Shown one piece after another: positions 48,627 to 61,020 of a stretch of 64,000 bases of DNA. Each line of letters begins with the position of its first letter. Positions within the stretch are counted from its first letter, which is position 1. The notes below the pieces were generated by a model. That model searched no databases, was not told the origin of the DNA, and was given only the letters and a program-made list of their open reading frames with translations. The stretch is from the NCBI GenBank assembly GCA_004835665.1, contig RBKR01000011.1:1178001-1242000 (forward strand), in the 5' to 3' direction. Origin of the DNA: Phoma sp. XZ068. Taxonomy: Eukaryota > Ascomycota > Dothideomycetes > Pleosporales > Didymellaceae. The translations under genes were made by a program, and so were the position numbers.

Positions 48627-49640
48627 GGCTGCTGCGAAGGACCCAGGTATGCGACAACAAAGCCGGCGGCGCCAGAAACAACGACAATGGCGGTCGCAGA
48701 GTCGGCGTGCTTCCTGTTCACGTGCGGTGGGCGCAATGCATCTGCCCCTTCCCGGTGCTCGGCTGCGGTGGTTGTGCTGATCTATTTCCTCGTCGCGCAC
48801 GACGTAAACTTCGCGAGAGCTTAGCTGCAGTGACGCGCCGCGCTGCTTGGCAGGGCATTGGTCGGTCGCGCCGCAAGGCTGGTCGTCTGCACGGGGCCGG
48901 CGATACTTTCACCCGCCGTGCACACCTGCCCCCGTCCATTTGCAGGCCCACTTGCGGCCCTGGGGATCATTGGCCGGCCTTGGCAACACGTGCGCGGTTG
49001 CTTCCAGCGCGTGCCCAGTCCGCGTCCGGTGGTTTCTAGTCTTTCTTTTGCAGCGTTAGCCCGCCGTCGTGGCTGGCCGCGCAATGCTCGAACCATCGTA
49101 CGCAGCCTCCGCCTCCCCTCGATCGCGCGCAGCCCGGCTCCTGCACGAAAGCGGAAATGAAGCTGCGCGCTGTCGGGCGTGTCCTCGGCGTGCCATGTCC
49201 AGCAGGGGCGTTTGTAATCTTCAGTGCGCCGTGATTATTCAGTGCGCCGTAATTCAGTGCGCCGTCATCATTCAGTGCTGCGTATATTAAGGTACCGGCC
49301 GATGCAACTCGGCCGCTCGCTAATCCATCGTCCAGCCCTGCCCGCCTGCCACCTGCACCCGACCCAGTGCTGACTAGTCCTCCGCGCTTCCGGCTGGCTG
49401 ATGAAGTCACACTCTGACTACTCCAGCCTCTGTCAAAAACGGCGCTCCCGCCGTCAGACCTGCCTGTCCTGCTGTCTCACTCCTGTACCCACGCCGTGCT
49501 ACTCTGCGCCTGCTCTGCCCTCCAATGCCTGATGTTGTAATGTCTAATCCCCGCCCGGCTACCTGCTGAGACACTGCGAGACTGCCTGCGAGCCAGCACT
49601 GCGAAACACGGCTTGAGCGCATTCGGCCTCGGCAGACTCG
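48627..49640. promoter_or_regulatory. Divergent promoter of NUP85 and the SYLF gene
   Basis: About 1 kb, GC-rich. It contains four CAGTGCGCCGT-type repeats (49222-49282) followed directly by a TATATTAA element (49283-49290). No CDS supported. Confidence 0.5.
49222..49282. repeat. Four-copy CAGTGCGCCGT repeat cluster
   Basis: Three exact CAGTGCGCCGT copies start at 49222, 49240 and 49255; a fourth variant (CAGTGCTGCGT) starts at 49273. Copy spacing is 18, 15 and 18 bp. The last copy abuts TATATTAA at 49283-49290, some 350 bp upstream of the SYLF gene ATG, the arrangement of an activator-site cluster. Confidence 0.7.
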
Positions 49641-51645
49641 ATGTGGTCCAAGACCAAAACCTCCAGCAAAGCTGGCTTCGACAAGGTCTACAGCTGGGTA
49701 GACAAGCTTGGTGCGCCTGTCAACCGACTGTCCAACAGAGTCGGCTCAGAAGCGTTCTGGCCGACCACGCTCGACATTGAGTCTGACAAGGCTGCGCGCA
49801 TCTTGAAGAGCTTCTGCAGTGAGTCTGCTGGAAATAACCATACGCACACACTAACACCACACAGAGGATGGCTTCTACCAGGAAGAAGACCGGCCCACGG
49901 CCAACCAAGGCCCCAAGGCGAAACAGAGGGTGCTCAAGAAGATTCCCTCCGAGGTGATCAAGAACGCAAAAGGCCTCTGCATATTCACCACAATGCGCAC
50001 CGGACTGTGGGTGTCGGGAAGCGGTGGAGCAGGCATTCTGGTCGGCCGCAAGGAAGACGGGACCTGGTCGCCTCCGTCCGGCATCATGATGCACACAGTG
50101 GGCGTCGGCTTCCTCGTCGGCGTGGACATTTACGATTGCGTCATCGTCATCAACTCGCAAAAGGCCTTGGAAGCGTTCCAATCCGTGCGCTGCACGCTGG
50201 GCGGAGAAATCAGCGCAGTCGCTGGGCCAGCCGGCGTTGGCGGCGTCCTCGACACCGAGGTCCACAAGCGCCAGTCGCCGCTGTTCACGTACATCAAGTC
50301 GCGAGGCTTCTACGCCGGCCTGCAACTGGACGGCACCATCGTCATCGAGCGCACGGACGAAAACGAGCGTTTCTACGGCGAGCGCATCGGCGTCAAAGAC
50401 ATCCTGGCCGGCAAAGCGCGCCATCCGCCATACGAGCTGCGAAGGCTCATGGAGACACTCAAGTCTGCGCAGGGCGACACCGACGTCGACGAATCGCTCA
50501 TTCCGGATGAAGCGCCCCCGGCCGACTTCGAGGTCACAGCACCGACACAGCCCGAGGACAAGGCCTTTGGTATTCCTGCAGAGGACGACCCGGACCCATT
50601 CGGCCTGCTGGCGCTGCAGTCGGCTGGCTTCGAGATCCGGGAAGCCGGCACACACGCCCGACCCACGAGCGACCAGTTCGAATTCCGGCCGAGCCCTACC
50701 AGCCCCATCTACTCTTCCTTCAGGAAGAGCACAGACAGATCCAGTATAGCTGCGAGTCTGGCACCGAGCAGGCGGTCCAGCTGGCGAACCAGCACGCTGA
50801 GCAGTGTCTTGGGCGGATCGCGGCCGGTCAGCAACTACGCCGACTCCAGCACGCAAACGAGCTACGCCGACTCCTGTACGCAAACCGATCTGGAGCCTGC
50901 TACGCCGGTCACACCAACGACAAAGGTACCTCCTCCGCTCCCGCCAAGGACACCGCCGCGAGTGAACCCCGCACGCACTCCATCGCCCCTGTTAGCAGAC
51001 ATCCCTGAAACAAACGTGCAGGAGGCAACACCGCTGAAGAAGGCCCTTGAAAGTGTTGAACTGTCAAAGCCTCACAGCCCGCTGCGCAACTCGATCGAGG
51101 TGGACGACAAGAAGGTGGAAGTCGAAAAGCACGCAGAGACCAACACAAACCTCGAAAACAACAACAACAACTCCGAGAAACTCGACGAAATCGACCTCTC
51201 CTCCGACTCCGAAGAAGAAGAAGAAGAAGAAGAAGCCATCATCATCCACGAAATCCACCAAGCCGCCGCCCCCCAAGTCATAAACCGCGCCCGCATCATC
51301 CAAGTCGCCAAACCCATCGCCCCACAACTTCCCCCCCGCAACCCCTTCCGCAACTCCCGCAACAGAAACAGCACCACCTCCGACGCCTCCACCGAGCGCG
51401 GCGCAGAGGAGAAACCGAGTCCCATCTCCACTCCCAGTCTGAGGCACGGCGACTCGACGAGTTCGCTATCGAGTGTAGAGGGCGACGCACTCAACCGTGT
51501 TAGTGTGGGGTTGAAACCCAAGCCTGAGGCGGTCGAGACGAAGTCGGTTGAGATGGAGAAGAAGAAGGACGGGGAGGAGAAGCAAGAGGAGGTATTCCCC
51601 GCTCTTCCCGACTCGCCCGTTAAATCCGTTCCTGGCGCTTTTTAA
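49641..51645 (+). CDS. SYLF-domain protein (Ysc84/SH3YL1 type) with proline-rich tail
   Basis: Exons are 49641-49818 and 49865-51645 (652 aa), with a 46-nt intron. A SYLF (DUF500) domain covers about residues 20-260, with IPSEVIKNAKGLCIFTTMR, GSGGAGILVGRK and HTVGVGFLVGVDIYDCVIVI all typical; the domain binds phosphoinositides and actin in Ysc84. Unlike yeast Ysc84 there is no C-terminal SH3 domain. Instead a long disordered tail carries proline motifs (PPPLPPRTPP) that could be bound by SH3 proteins, a Glu run from GAA repeats, and Ser-rich parts. A role in endocytosis at actin patches is inferred from the family. The ATG follows a CTCG context and is the first in frame. Confidence 0.88.
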
Positions 51646-51904
51646 TCACTTTGCACGGATGAGGCATGTTTTCTGGTTTCTGGGTGTGTGGACGCGTGCG
51701 TGGACGGACGCTTTTGTGTGCGTTTGATATTGATACCCTTTCATTTACTACTTACCTACCATCTACCACTTTATTCGCGGCACTTTATTCACGGCGGTTT
51801 GTTTCGGCGCGTTGTTCGCCTCATTCGCTATATTTACAGCGCCGCTGGGGGTGTGGTTCAGCGCAGCGCGGAGGGCGGTGCAAACCAGCCTTGTGCAACA
51901 AGCA

Positions 51905-51958
51905 ATGCTCATGCTCATGCTCATGCTCGTACTCATATAGTAGAGTAGAGTAGAGTAA
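51905..51958. repeat. ATGCTC and GTAGA tandem repeats
   Basis: Four exact ATGCTC units (51905-51928) plus a variant GTACTC (51929-51934), then about four GTAGA units (51939-51958). Confidence 0.85.
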
Positions 51959-52191
51959 TATGGTAGTGGTTGACTAGTAGAGAAGATTACAACCGAGTAG
52001 TAGGGAAGATGGCAGAGATGAGGAAGTAAGATGGTAAGAGAGAGAGAAGATAGTTACGGGAGATGAGAGAGATGAGATGAGGAATAGTAAAGAGGATAGT
52101 AAGAGATAAAAGATGAAGGCTAACGAGTTACGAATTAAGTTTAGATGCATGCATGCATATAGTATATCATATCATATCTTATCACTTTATC

Positions 52192-52252
52192 TTCGTCTTC
52201 TTCTTCTTCTTCTTCTTCTTCTTCTTCTTCTTCTTCTTCTTCTTCTTCTTCG
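52192..52252. repeat. (TTC)n microsatellite
   Basis: About 18-20 nearly uninterrupted TTC units, flanked by TCTTCG and TTCGTC. The region just left (51960-52120) is purine-rich on the same strand. Confidence 0.9.
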
Positions 52253-54710
52253 TCTTTGGATTGGAATTTGGGTTTTCTTGTGTGGTGCTGACGCTTCTGC
52301 TGTTCCTCCTTCTGCCGCGTTGATAAGCCAAGGTACGTTTGTGGTGTTGGTATGTGACAGATCAATATGTGAGTTCAATCGTCGAAGTAAATGGATAAGA
52401 CAGCGCGTCTTCCCGCAATTATGAGCAAGAAAGGGTGAGTTTGGTGGATTTGCAGTGGTGATTATTGAGGTGTTGGTGTAGTTGATGACATGTGTACTTC
52501 CAAACATAACTGAAGATTTTATTTCTGTATGTTGTTTGTTTTATCATATGATTGCGGATGTCTTGATTGTGTTTTGTTTGGTGTTTGCTTGTATTTCCTA
52601 CTATTCTACTCAGATGTCTTAGCGCCTTCAGACGTACAATGCCCTTAGAAAGTCTATAACGATAAGCAAGCAGATATGAACATACCTGTAAATCCGCCGC
52701 AATCCTTCTTTTGCTATCCCTATCCCTCATCTCGTGACCTCTAGCACTGCAAAGCGTCACTAGATGCAAGTAGATGAGCTTACCATCCGCGCAGTTCACG
52801 GGGATAGTCGACACACGTCCACGCAACATCCGGATCAACATCAGCATCTATATCATTAGCAGCACTTAGCAGCACCGCCTCACTGCCTCGCTGCCTCGCT
52901 ACTATCCCGCGGATGTACATCCAGTAATGACATTCACACCTATAACTTACATAGGTATGTTGAAGCAAGACTTCTGGTCAGAAGGTTCGGCATGTAATTA
53001 TTGTAATGTGACTATTTGCCAATCAACACTACAATCAACTAGACGCACTCACTCGCTCGTTTGTTCGTTCATTCGAGGCTGTGTGTATTATGATACTTTT
53101 ATTTAACCTTGAATAGGTTCTTGTTGGTAGGTTGTCTCGGTGTGCTGAGGAGTTTCAATACGAATGGATATCTGAGAGATGATGTGTATGGGCTGGTGGG
53201 TGACGGGTAAATTGTATAGAATGCTGGGGTTTGATGCCTTCTCTTTTTTGCCCGTGCTGCAAGTTTGTTCGAATGCATGTACGGCTGAGACTTTGATTCT
53301 GTGGCGTTGCTGTGTGTCGTGGGTATGACGAGCGATTTAGAGTCGTGAGTGCGAACTGCCAGACAGTCTCTGCAGTGCTGTGGGCAAGGGGTTTAACATT
53401 TTCATCTGTTCCATATTCTGAGATATTGAGGGATACCAGATTTACCTGCGGTGGAACCTATTCCTAATAGGAAACATAGGTTCTTCGCAAATGGGAGCCA
53501 TGTGGTATCCGTTCACATTATGTAACCAATGGACTTTAGTACGATGTCATGGCTTCGTCACTTCAGTCTGTCGCCCGCTCTTCGATGCCTGTTTTCAGTC
53601 TCTGCACACTGCCATGCTTCGTCCAAGTTTGTTAAGCATTTGAGTTTAGATTGACTGCTTGCGCCGCGTTCGGGCGACCTTCCTCGCATTTACTTCGAAA
53701 CAGAAGCAGGCCCATGGCGCCGCCTCGAGGAGACTGAGACTCTTGAATGTTACGAATGCGCCTTGGACGTTAGAAGAGCATCTTATCTGTCTGTCTCACT
53801 GTGAGATCGTGGGAGTGTGAGGATTCTACGATCAATCACCTCCTAGCAACGCGAAAATATTCCGTATCAGTAATAGTGACGCATGTATCCCGACTAAGAT
53901 ACGTGTTTGGGGAATATCACAGTCATGGATTCAAAAGAAGTTGTGTACAATGTCGGCTGGACATTGAATGTTCTAATCTTCTTACTGTCTGAGAAACTCC
54001 AAGTGTGTAGCATCAGCGTCGGACTGCGTCGCTGCGTTATCGTACTACGATTCATGCAAATCTGTCCTAATCAAATGGGTAAATATATTTCCAGGTTGAG
54101 GCTTGCACGTTCGAGATTGACCATGGTAGATGCAGCTTGTTGTTGAATACGGCATCATGTTCGACAGAGCAGAGGTACTTCATGAGTGTCACATGTGAAG
54201 GAAAGGAGTCCCTGTGTCCAAAATTAAGGTGTAACGCAACACAGCCTGGTGATTTGGACATCGGTGCTGCGCCGAAGTGCTTTCTCATTGGCAACCTGTG
54301 GGAGCTCGCATCGAGGACTGCTAGGAAATCTAGGAGCCGTCGAACTGGGATGGGAGAAGGCTTCTCACGGCGCAGTCAGGATTCCGACGTAGGAGATTAC
54401 GAAAATTCTGTGTCATTTCGAAGACGTGTCACATTCAGTATTCAGATGGGCGTCCAGTGGCAAAATGTGTCATGGTTGATGCTCGCAGCAAGACATCTGA
54501 GTACTCCCTGAATCAGTACGCTGTTGGGCGCTGAGGGTGGAGGGGAAGTGAAGCGACAGAGTTTTCACCATCACCGGTTTGACGGGATGAGGTTTGCTTC
54601 CAGAAGGGCTTCATTGTAGCTACTTCGTAACGTGCGTCGCAAATCTCAGACCAAGATGCCTTGAACTGACTCCGGGTGTCTTGAATACTGATTCCAGGGC
54701 TTCAACTCTC

Positions 54711-54829
54711 CTGTGGCAAACGCATGGCTCTTACTCGCGCCGTGTGAACCCTTGGATTGACACTCCCAGCCGGCAAGCGGGCCCTCCCAAGTTGACGGCC
54801 GGGTACCTGCATATTGACAATGCCGCAGG
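54711..54829. repeat. Degenerate direct repeat, copy A
   Basis: It shares blocks in the same order with copy B at 55021-55158: TGGCAAA, GCTCTTACTC, TGAACCC, AGCCGGCAAG and GGGTACCTGCATAT. Likely remnants of a duplicated or mobile sequence; no terminal structure seen. Confidence 0.6.
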
Positions 54830-55020
54830 TATGGTGCTGGTACGATCTAAGGCTTTAATTGTTGAGGCCCGAGGCAAGCAAAGCAAGGAACCCTGCATTG
54901 GGCTGAAAGTTTCCGGGTTAGGCCTTGCTGAAGCTCTTCTGTAACCCGTGTTGCAGGTCTTAATTTGCGACTCGCAATCGTGTGTATCGACACGAAGGCA
55001 AAATTTGTCCCGTTTACCCT

Positions 55021-55158
55021 TGAGTGGCAAAATGTATAGCTCTTACTCATCCCGTTTTTGAACCCCTAATTCAATTTCGAAAATTCCAAGATTCAATAGT
55101 AGCCGGCAAGTGGGGCCTTGGGTAGATTCGACGGGTACCTGCATATGACGTTGCCGCT
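55021..55158. repeat. Degenerate direct repeat, copy B
   Basis: Second copy of the unit at 54711-54829, about 310 bp downstream. Differences include several C/T changes, as repeat-induced point mutation would leave, but too few to prove it. Confidence 0.6.
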
Positions 55159-55899
55159 GTGGCAGAGTGGTTGAGGGTGAAACAATAGAGCACAGGGTTC
55201 CGTGGCGTTAGGAGTGAGGCGAAAACGGAAACTTACTCGATGATGGGTGTGTACCACGACACATGCAACAGTAGGAACGTCGAAGTATGTTTAGGAAATT
55301 GAGAGAGGCTTTACGTGAATCTTTCTTTGAGCTTTGAATCCGAATCGTTGAGTTCAATCGCTGCGATGTGACCATTCTGTAATTTTGATGTCGAATGTTG
55401 CTGCCAGATCCGAAGTGATTTCGTCGGTAAGTGGGGCCGCGGTCAAGTGATCGTCAAAACCCTTCAACTACGGACTACCAAATGTTGATTTGTAAACGTG
55501 AGTTTGGCAAGGCAAGCAAACTGTGAGACGAGACAAGATGCAGACAATAGTGTTGAGAGAGCTTGAAGCAGGTAGCGCGGTGGTGTACTGTGCTGGCAAA
55601 TTCAACATACATCCATGTAGGTTCGAATGAAAACCGTATCAAGACAGTAGATGTTACGTGAATCTCCGGATACGTTTTGCGAGGTCATAATCACGATTGT
55701 ATCCGAGTAGCCGAAGTGGGAGCGCTTGAGAAATTTGATCAAAAGAACAGGTTAGATGTTACAAGCTCTACTGGGTCAGGCATATGCTGGTTCTGTGTCC
55801 GGTCTATTCTTGGGTCTTGAGGATTTCCAGACCTGCTGTTGGAATGTTGGTGTGCGCGATGCTCTTATATACAAATTTCGGTGAAGTTAGACAGTCGTG

Positions 55900-56046
55900 T
55901 TGTTGTTCACCGCTAGACGCATCGCTTTGTTTGTTTTGACAGAGGAGCGGTGGACGTAGCGCCTCGAGTGGGTTCAAACGTCTCGGTAACCGTTCAGTTG
56001 CTGTTCACCGCTGGATCCCACTGTTTGTTTTGATGAACGAGCGGTG
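55900..56046. repeat. Two copies of a short unit bounded by CACCGCT / AGCGGTG
   Basis: Copy one runs 55908-55952 and copy two 56006-56046. Each starts CACCGCT and ends with its reverse complement AGCGGTG, with 31 and 27 nt between; both interiors share CTTTGTTTGTTTTGA or CTGTTTGTTTTGA. Confidence 0.65.
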
Positions 56047-58161
56047 TTGACATGTTCGCGATTCATACACCGCGCCTTGACCAGGATCAAGTGGATTCCA
56101 CACATGGGCGGAGAACCGTTGGCTTGGTTGATATCCACATCTGCGATGCAGTTTTTGCCGCTGTGCGCTGGCAGAGGATTCGCCGTTCAGAAAAGAGGCT
56201 ACTATGCTGCATGAGTGGTCCGGAGTGACGGCTTGCTGCTCCCGTGATCCCAAAGAGACTTTGACTTGTGTGTTGTGCAGATACACCGTCTGCTTTACCG
56301 CTGCGAAGCTTCGAAACTTGTGTCGAGTCCAACTGTATTGAGGTTATTCGCCGCCGTTGCTCGCGGCTATGAGCCGCCATTGTGCTGCAGCAGTGGAAAT
56401 AAGGCACCCTGGTCAATGGAGTTCGATACAGACAGTCCCTGAGATCGCCGACAGTTAATCATTCTACGCGTCTTCTCCGCGCGGGTTCCGTGGATTACAG
56501 TGCTTGTCATTTTCTCATTTATCCGTTCCTGGTTACCTGCTAGGAACGGCGAAATTATCAAGCTCGGATAGATCGTGTGAGGTGATCCAAAACCTCGGGC
56601 CAGCTGCCCTGTGCGAGGCATTGTCGGCATGGAGAATGCGAACGGATCCCGCCGTGTTGTCAACGTTGATGCATGATGAGCCAGGGGGTGCGGTGTCTTG
56701 GCGACTCGTGACTTTCACAAATCATTCCTCGGAGATGCGGATCCACAATTACATGAATGGATGAGACTCCGCCGTTCCTGCAGGCCATGGTGGAGTTGAT
56801 CGCCGGCGCTGCCAACACTGCAGCTTGCTGATCAAGACTGCAAGCGACTGGACTACGACAGGGTGGCTTCTTCCTACTACCTGCATCCGACCACCGACAG
56901 GCGTAGTGGAACCTTTACAAACGTTAGTTCGCGTTATGTCCTGTGGTATGGGATGAGCAAGGGTGGTATGAGGAACGTGATTCTAGGGTTCGCTTCATGC
57001 TCTCGCACCGAGGCTGTTGCTGCCGGGGTTGCCTCACAAACTTCAGAAGTGTCTGAGCGTCGCAACACAGCACAACAAGCAGCGACCCTGATTCCAGGAG
57101 CACACTGATCAGCATAAGCCAGTGGCAACAGCATTGATATGAGGGATCCCGACGATATGCTCACGGACTGCTGGAGCCAGCATGGTACCGAGGAGTTGGA
57201 GAGCGGCCGCCATGAGGTCCAACGCCAGTCGGTCCAATACTTTTTCGAGGTTGGACCGGTCTCAGGAGCACAGAAACGGTTTCTAGACGGCTCGCGGAAG
57301 CATTACCTTGATTCGTGGATATAGGTATTGTACGAATTGTGGCTGCTGCACGGTAGCGGATATCCCAAAGCTTGCACGATATTTGGCCTGAGCTCACCAA
57401 AGCCCGTCTCCCCGACTACGCATGGGGCGCATCGCGGATAGGGACGAAGTCATTTCTCCAGCACACGAATGCCATCGCTTGCACAGATTTTCCATCCGGA
57501 CATCCTGCACAGGGCCGCACAGGGCCCATTGAGCCGCAGAATTTTTATGTTCATCTCTTGTCGTTTCCGATCCCTCCGCAGCGTTCAGAGGCAAGACATA
57601 CTGCGCACAACTATCCCTCCTTCGTCTATCTATCCCTGTTTCACAAAGGGTGCATAAGTTTGGCCCAGGCCGGAGCGAGGGCTGAGCGTCGTCCTTTACT
57701 CTGACTGTTGGTGACTCAACGCGATTAGACGGCTCATGTGATACCGCGATGGCGCGTTTGAGCACTTGGGCACACTTTGTGCACTCGAGACGCGTCGCTA
57801 GTCTCGAAAAACGATTGGCCGGAAGGATGCGATCCTCCTACCCTGGCCCCTGTCACCAACGCTGGCACGGCTGGGCAAGGTAGGCCCTCCGCCTGGCCTG
57901 CGCTGAGGACTCCGCCGAAAAAGGCGCGTATATATGAGAACCTGCACTCGCCCATAGTTTGCCTTTTATCACCCGTTTTCATACTAACCAACAGTCGTTG
58001 CCTCAGGCCTTCATCACTTGGGTTGCTTGCGTGGACAGCTCCCAACTCTGTTGCCTATACTAGACCTTTTATAAATACTCGACGACCTCCCATTCCGAGT
58101 ACTTGGCATCGGCCATCACGACTTATACATCTACGACCATCAACGCACATACATTTTCATC

Positions 58162-59053
58162 ATGTTCGGATCAAGATCGAGAAAAGAGAGCGTGTCCCAG
58201 GGTCGCTCAAGGAAAGAGAGTGTTTCGAAGCACAGGTCGAGCACCACAAAACACACAAAACAGCCTTCTTTCAGTCAGTCATCGAGGAAGGTAGAGAAGC
58301 TGGTCCAGCAGGCTCGACCGGTTTCCCAGGCTCCTTCATCGAACGCCACATCTCCATCATTGGGAAGGTAAGGGTTCATAGCCAGTTGAACTTGGAAATC
58401 GTCACTGACAAATCATCAGCACCATCATCACAGTATGCGTTGGAGCTGAGCAGCGTCTCTTCGCGGCACACGAGGACGTTCTCTCGCACTCGCCCTACTT
58501 CCAGGCTGCGTGCAGTGGCCAGTTCTACCAGTCCGCCAACAAGCGAATTGATCTCCCTGATGAGGAGCCCGAGGTTTTCTCTTCAATCCTCGAGTACCTC
58601 TACAAGGGCGACTACTACCCTCGTCTTGAGTTCAACAAGAAGCGCAACACCTGGACTTTGGAGGACGGTGGTAACGATAACGGTGCCAACGAAGCAGTGA
58701 TCTACTCTCCTGCAGGACCCATCCTGAAAGACACCGTGATTTACTGCCAAGCTGAGAAGTACGGTCTCCAGGAGCTGAAGAAGCTGGCTCTCCGCAAGCA
58801 GGGTCTGCAGTCTGGCATCCAGTGCTCCACTATCTTGACCTCTGCCCGTTACGCCTATGCCAACACACCTGATAACGATTCTAAGCTTCGTGCGCACTAC
58901 CTCGCACTCATCATCCGTGCCCGCAACACCTTCAAGCGTAGCGGCACGATGCAGAACGAGATGGAAAACGGCGGTAAGCTGTTCTTCGACTTGTTCGTTG
59001 CCATGGTGAACCACATGGATGACCTTGGTATGTCTGCAAAGTCGCCACGCTAG
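58162..59053 (+). CDS. BTB/POZ-domain protein
   Basis: Exons are 58162-58367 and 58420-59053 (279 aa), with a 52-nt intron. The first exon is a basic, Ser-rich N-terminus with an internal RSRKESVS repeat (twice). A BTB domain begins at the exon junction (TIITVCVGAEQRLFAAHEDVLSHSPYFQAAC), continues with DLPDEEPEVFSSILEYLYKGDYYP, and is followed by a Gly/Asn insert and helices (AEKYGLQELKKLAL). Fungal BTB proteins of this layout are mostly of unknown function; some are adaptors for Cul3 ligases. Two TATA-like elements lie upstream (about 57929 and 58067-58076). Confidence 0.85.
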
Positions 59054-60339
59054 GCTGCAACTCCACCCCTATTCCTCGGAACATCTCGGGCCTTGAGTTT
59101 CGTCGCAACTCGGGCCATCAACCTCATTACCTCTCATCTCCGGTCTGCTTCATCCTCTCGGCGTTGGGCTTTTCGACTCCTTTTCATCCGGCTTCCCGTC
59201 GTCGCCGACATGACTCGTGTCGTGGCACGTGCACCTCCCTTCTCACCACTGTTACGGCTCTGACTCACGGCCTCTTCCGGCTTGGCCTGTTCATCCTTGG
59301 CTTCTCATCTCGCATCTCGTCTTTACCTACCTACTAATGATCCGTGTCACGACACACGTATACCCACGACGGACGCTTTAGTCATCGTCGCATTACCATT
59401 ACCCTTCATGTACACTACACTTTCCCAGGTCGGCCTCACGGCTGTACTTGGTCCGGGCTTTGGTTCTGCTTTTTGATTTTTGTCTTTTTGATTTTATGCA
59501 TGGCGTTCAGGCTCGAAGATACCATTCTGGCACTCATTCGGCCTCCCTCTTGTACCATTAGACTTTATCTCTTGTATTTGTTCGTTGTTGTCTTTTTCGC
59601 GCTATCATCATACCCTCGGTCACAGATTGATATGGTCGACAGACCTACCTTGTTGCAGCTTTACTACTGCTATTGGCAGAATTGAAACACGCGCCCATGG
59701 CGCGGCAGCTTTCGAGCTGTCGTCTTCTCTTCATTGCGTTGTTTCAAGCATTGTTTCTTGTTGTGTCAGACTGGACTTGTACTCCCTGCTGTCGGCTGGT
59801 TCCAAATTGTAGCACCTGGGTTACCATGTTTGTCGATTGGGTCTATTGACCTCTTTTGATGATAGTATTTATTACAGTGACGAGTCAAAATTGGAGCAGA
59901 GCTGTTTACCTCAATCATCTTCTCTCATGCTGTATTCACTGTGACCCTGCAAGTGTTTCTGCATTGGCTTTGAGGTGGTGTGATCATGCTGACTGCGCAG
60001 TGCCGAATGCACACGTCTCGACGTATCACACTGCACGGCACTGCCTCTTCCGTCTGTATGTTGTCGTGCAGCCAATCTGAGTGTGTTATAATTAATCACT
60101 CCACAAAGCACAGCCTCATGCAGATAATCTGCTTGGCGGATTTCATTGGGCGGAACACGGCACACACTTGCTGACACCTCAACAACAACAACACAACTAC
60201 AAAGTAACGTTGGTTAGAAACAACTGCCAAACTAATACATAGAACTTGCCAACGCAGAAAAATCTCAACCGCGCAAGTATCTCCCCATCCTTGTACTATA
60301 CGATATAAACTTTTCCGCTCAAACGCCACCAAAACCAAC

Positions 60340-60540
60340 ATGCTAGAGCGCCCACCCCCACACTCTATCCAAGCCATAAGGGCAAAGCGAGCAGGAGGCA
60401 AACAAGCCCCCAAGAAGTACCGCAAGTACCACCCCCCAAACACAAGGAAGAGGGACAAAAAGACCGCCGGCCACATCGCAACAAAAGTGTTCCACGCCAT
60501 CACCAAAGCCGTGAAACAGGCTATAGGCAGTCTGTCGTGA
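60340..60540 (+). CDS. Possible small basic protein
   Basis: 66 codons, rich in Lys, Arg and Pro (GGKQAPKKYRKYHPP), with an amphipathic-looking C-terminus. A GATATAAAC element lies about 35 bp upstream and the ATG is in an AACATG context. No domain recognised, and a longer hydrophobic frame runs antisense, so the call is weak. Confidence 0.3.
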   Translation: MLERPPPHSIQAIRAKRAGGKQAPKKYRKYHPPNTRKRDKKTAGHIATKVFHAITKAVKQAIGSLS

Positions 60541-61020
60541 TTGTTTCCGGAGTAGTCCTCTGATTACAACCCCGGTTGTAGTTGGGCTGCACGGTTACGA
60601 ATGAAGAGTCACTCCTCATCCCCGGTAGACCCGAACTGATGCAGGCTTGTTCGTACCGAGCTTCTACTTCCTGAAAGGGCGGCGTCCGAATGGCGGCTTG
60701 AAGCTGAGTTCTGCCTGCGGCGGCGAGGGGTTGCGTTGAGTACTAGCTGCAAGGACGTGGATAAGAGCTGTAAGCCTATGTTGGTCCTGCATTAAGGCAG
60801 TGACGCCGGCTGCGTGGCGGAATCTCTAGCACCTGGCTGCCTCCAGCTTGCCCGTTTGGGTATCAATATCAGTCGATGACGACTGGGTACGGCGTCCACG
60901 GCACCTAACTCATGAACCCACAGCTGAAAAAACTATCGCTGCTGCAAGAGATCGGTACACCACTGCAGGAGCTCGGGCTTGGGTCTTTGGCCTTGCATAA
61001 AGCACACCCCTCAACAGGGA

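Larger units (their letters stand above)
51646..58161. other. 6.5-kb gene desert with microsatellites and degenerate repeats
   Basis: The longest stretch without a supportable gene. It begins with short tandem repeats (51905-51958), a purine-rich tract (to about 52120) and a (TTC)n run. Further right come two pairs of degenerate repeats. All frames are short and overlapping. The right end is the BTB promoter, with TATA-like sequences at about 57929 and 58067-58076. Confidence 0.5.

Noticed and set aside
46284..48800. Start of NUP85 upstream of 48626 in the same frame
   Set aside because: The extra 58 residues are Arg/Cys-rich and run into promoter sequence, unlike Nup85.
55155..55180. tRNA-like string (TGTGGCAGAGTGGTTGAGG) resembling a Ser/Leu tRNA D arm
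   Set aside because: No anticodon stem, no T-psi-C arm and no 3' acceptor match follow; it lies within the degenerate repeat copy B.
60096..60506. 136-codon hydrophobic minus-strand frame
   Set aside because: Looks like the complement of a Lys/Arg/Pro-rich plus-strand stretch; no family resemblance.
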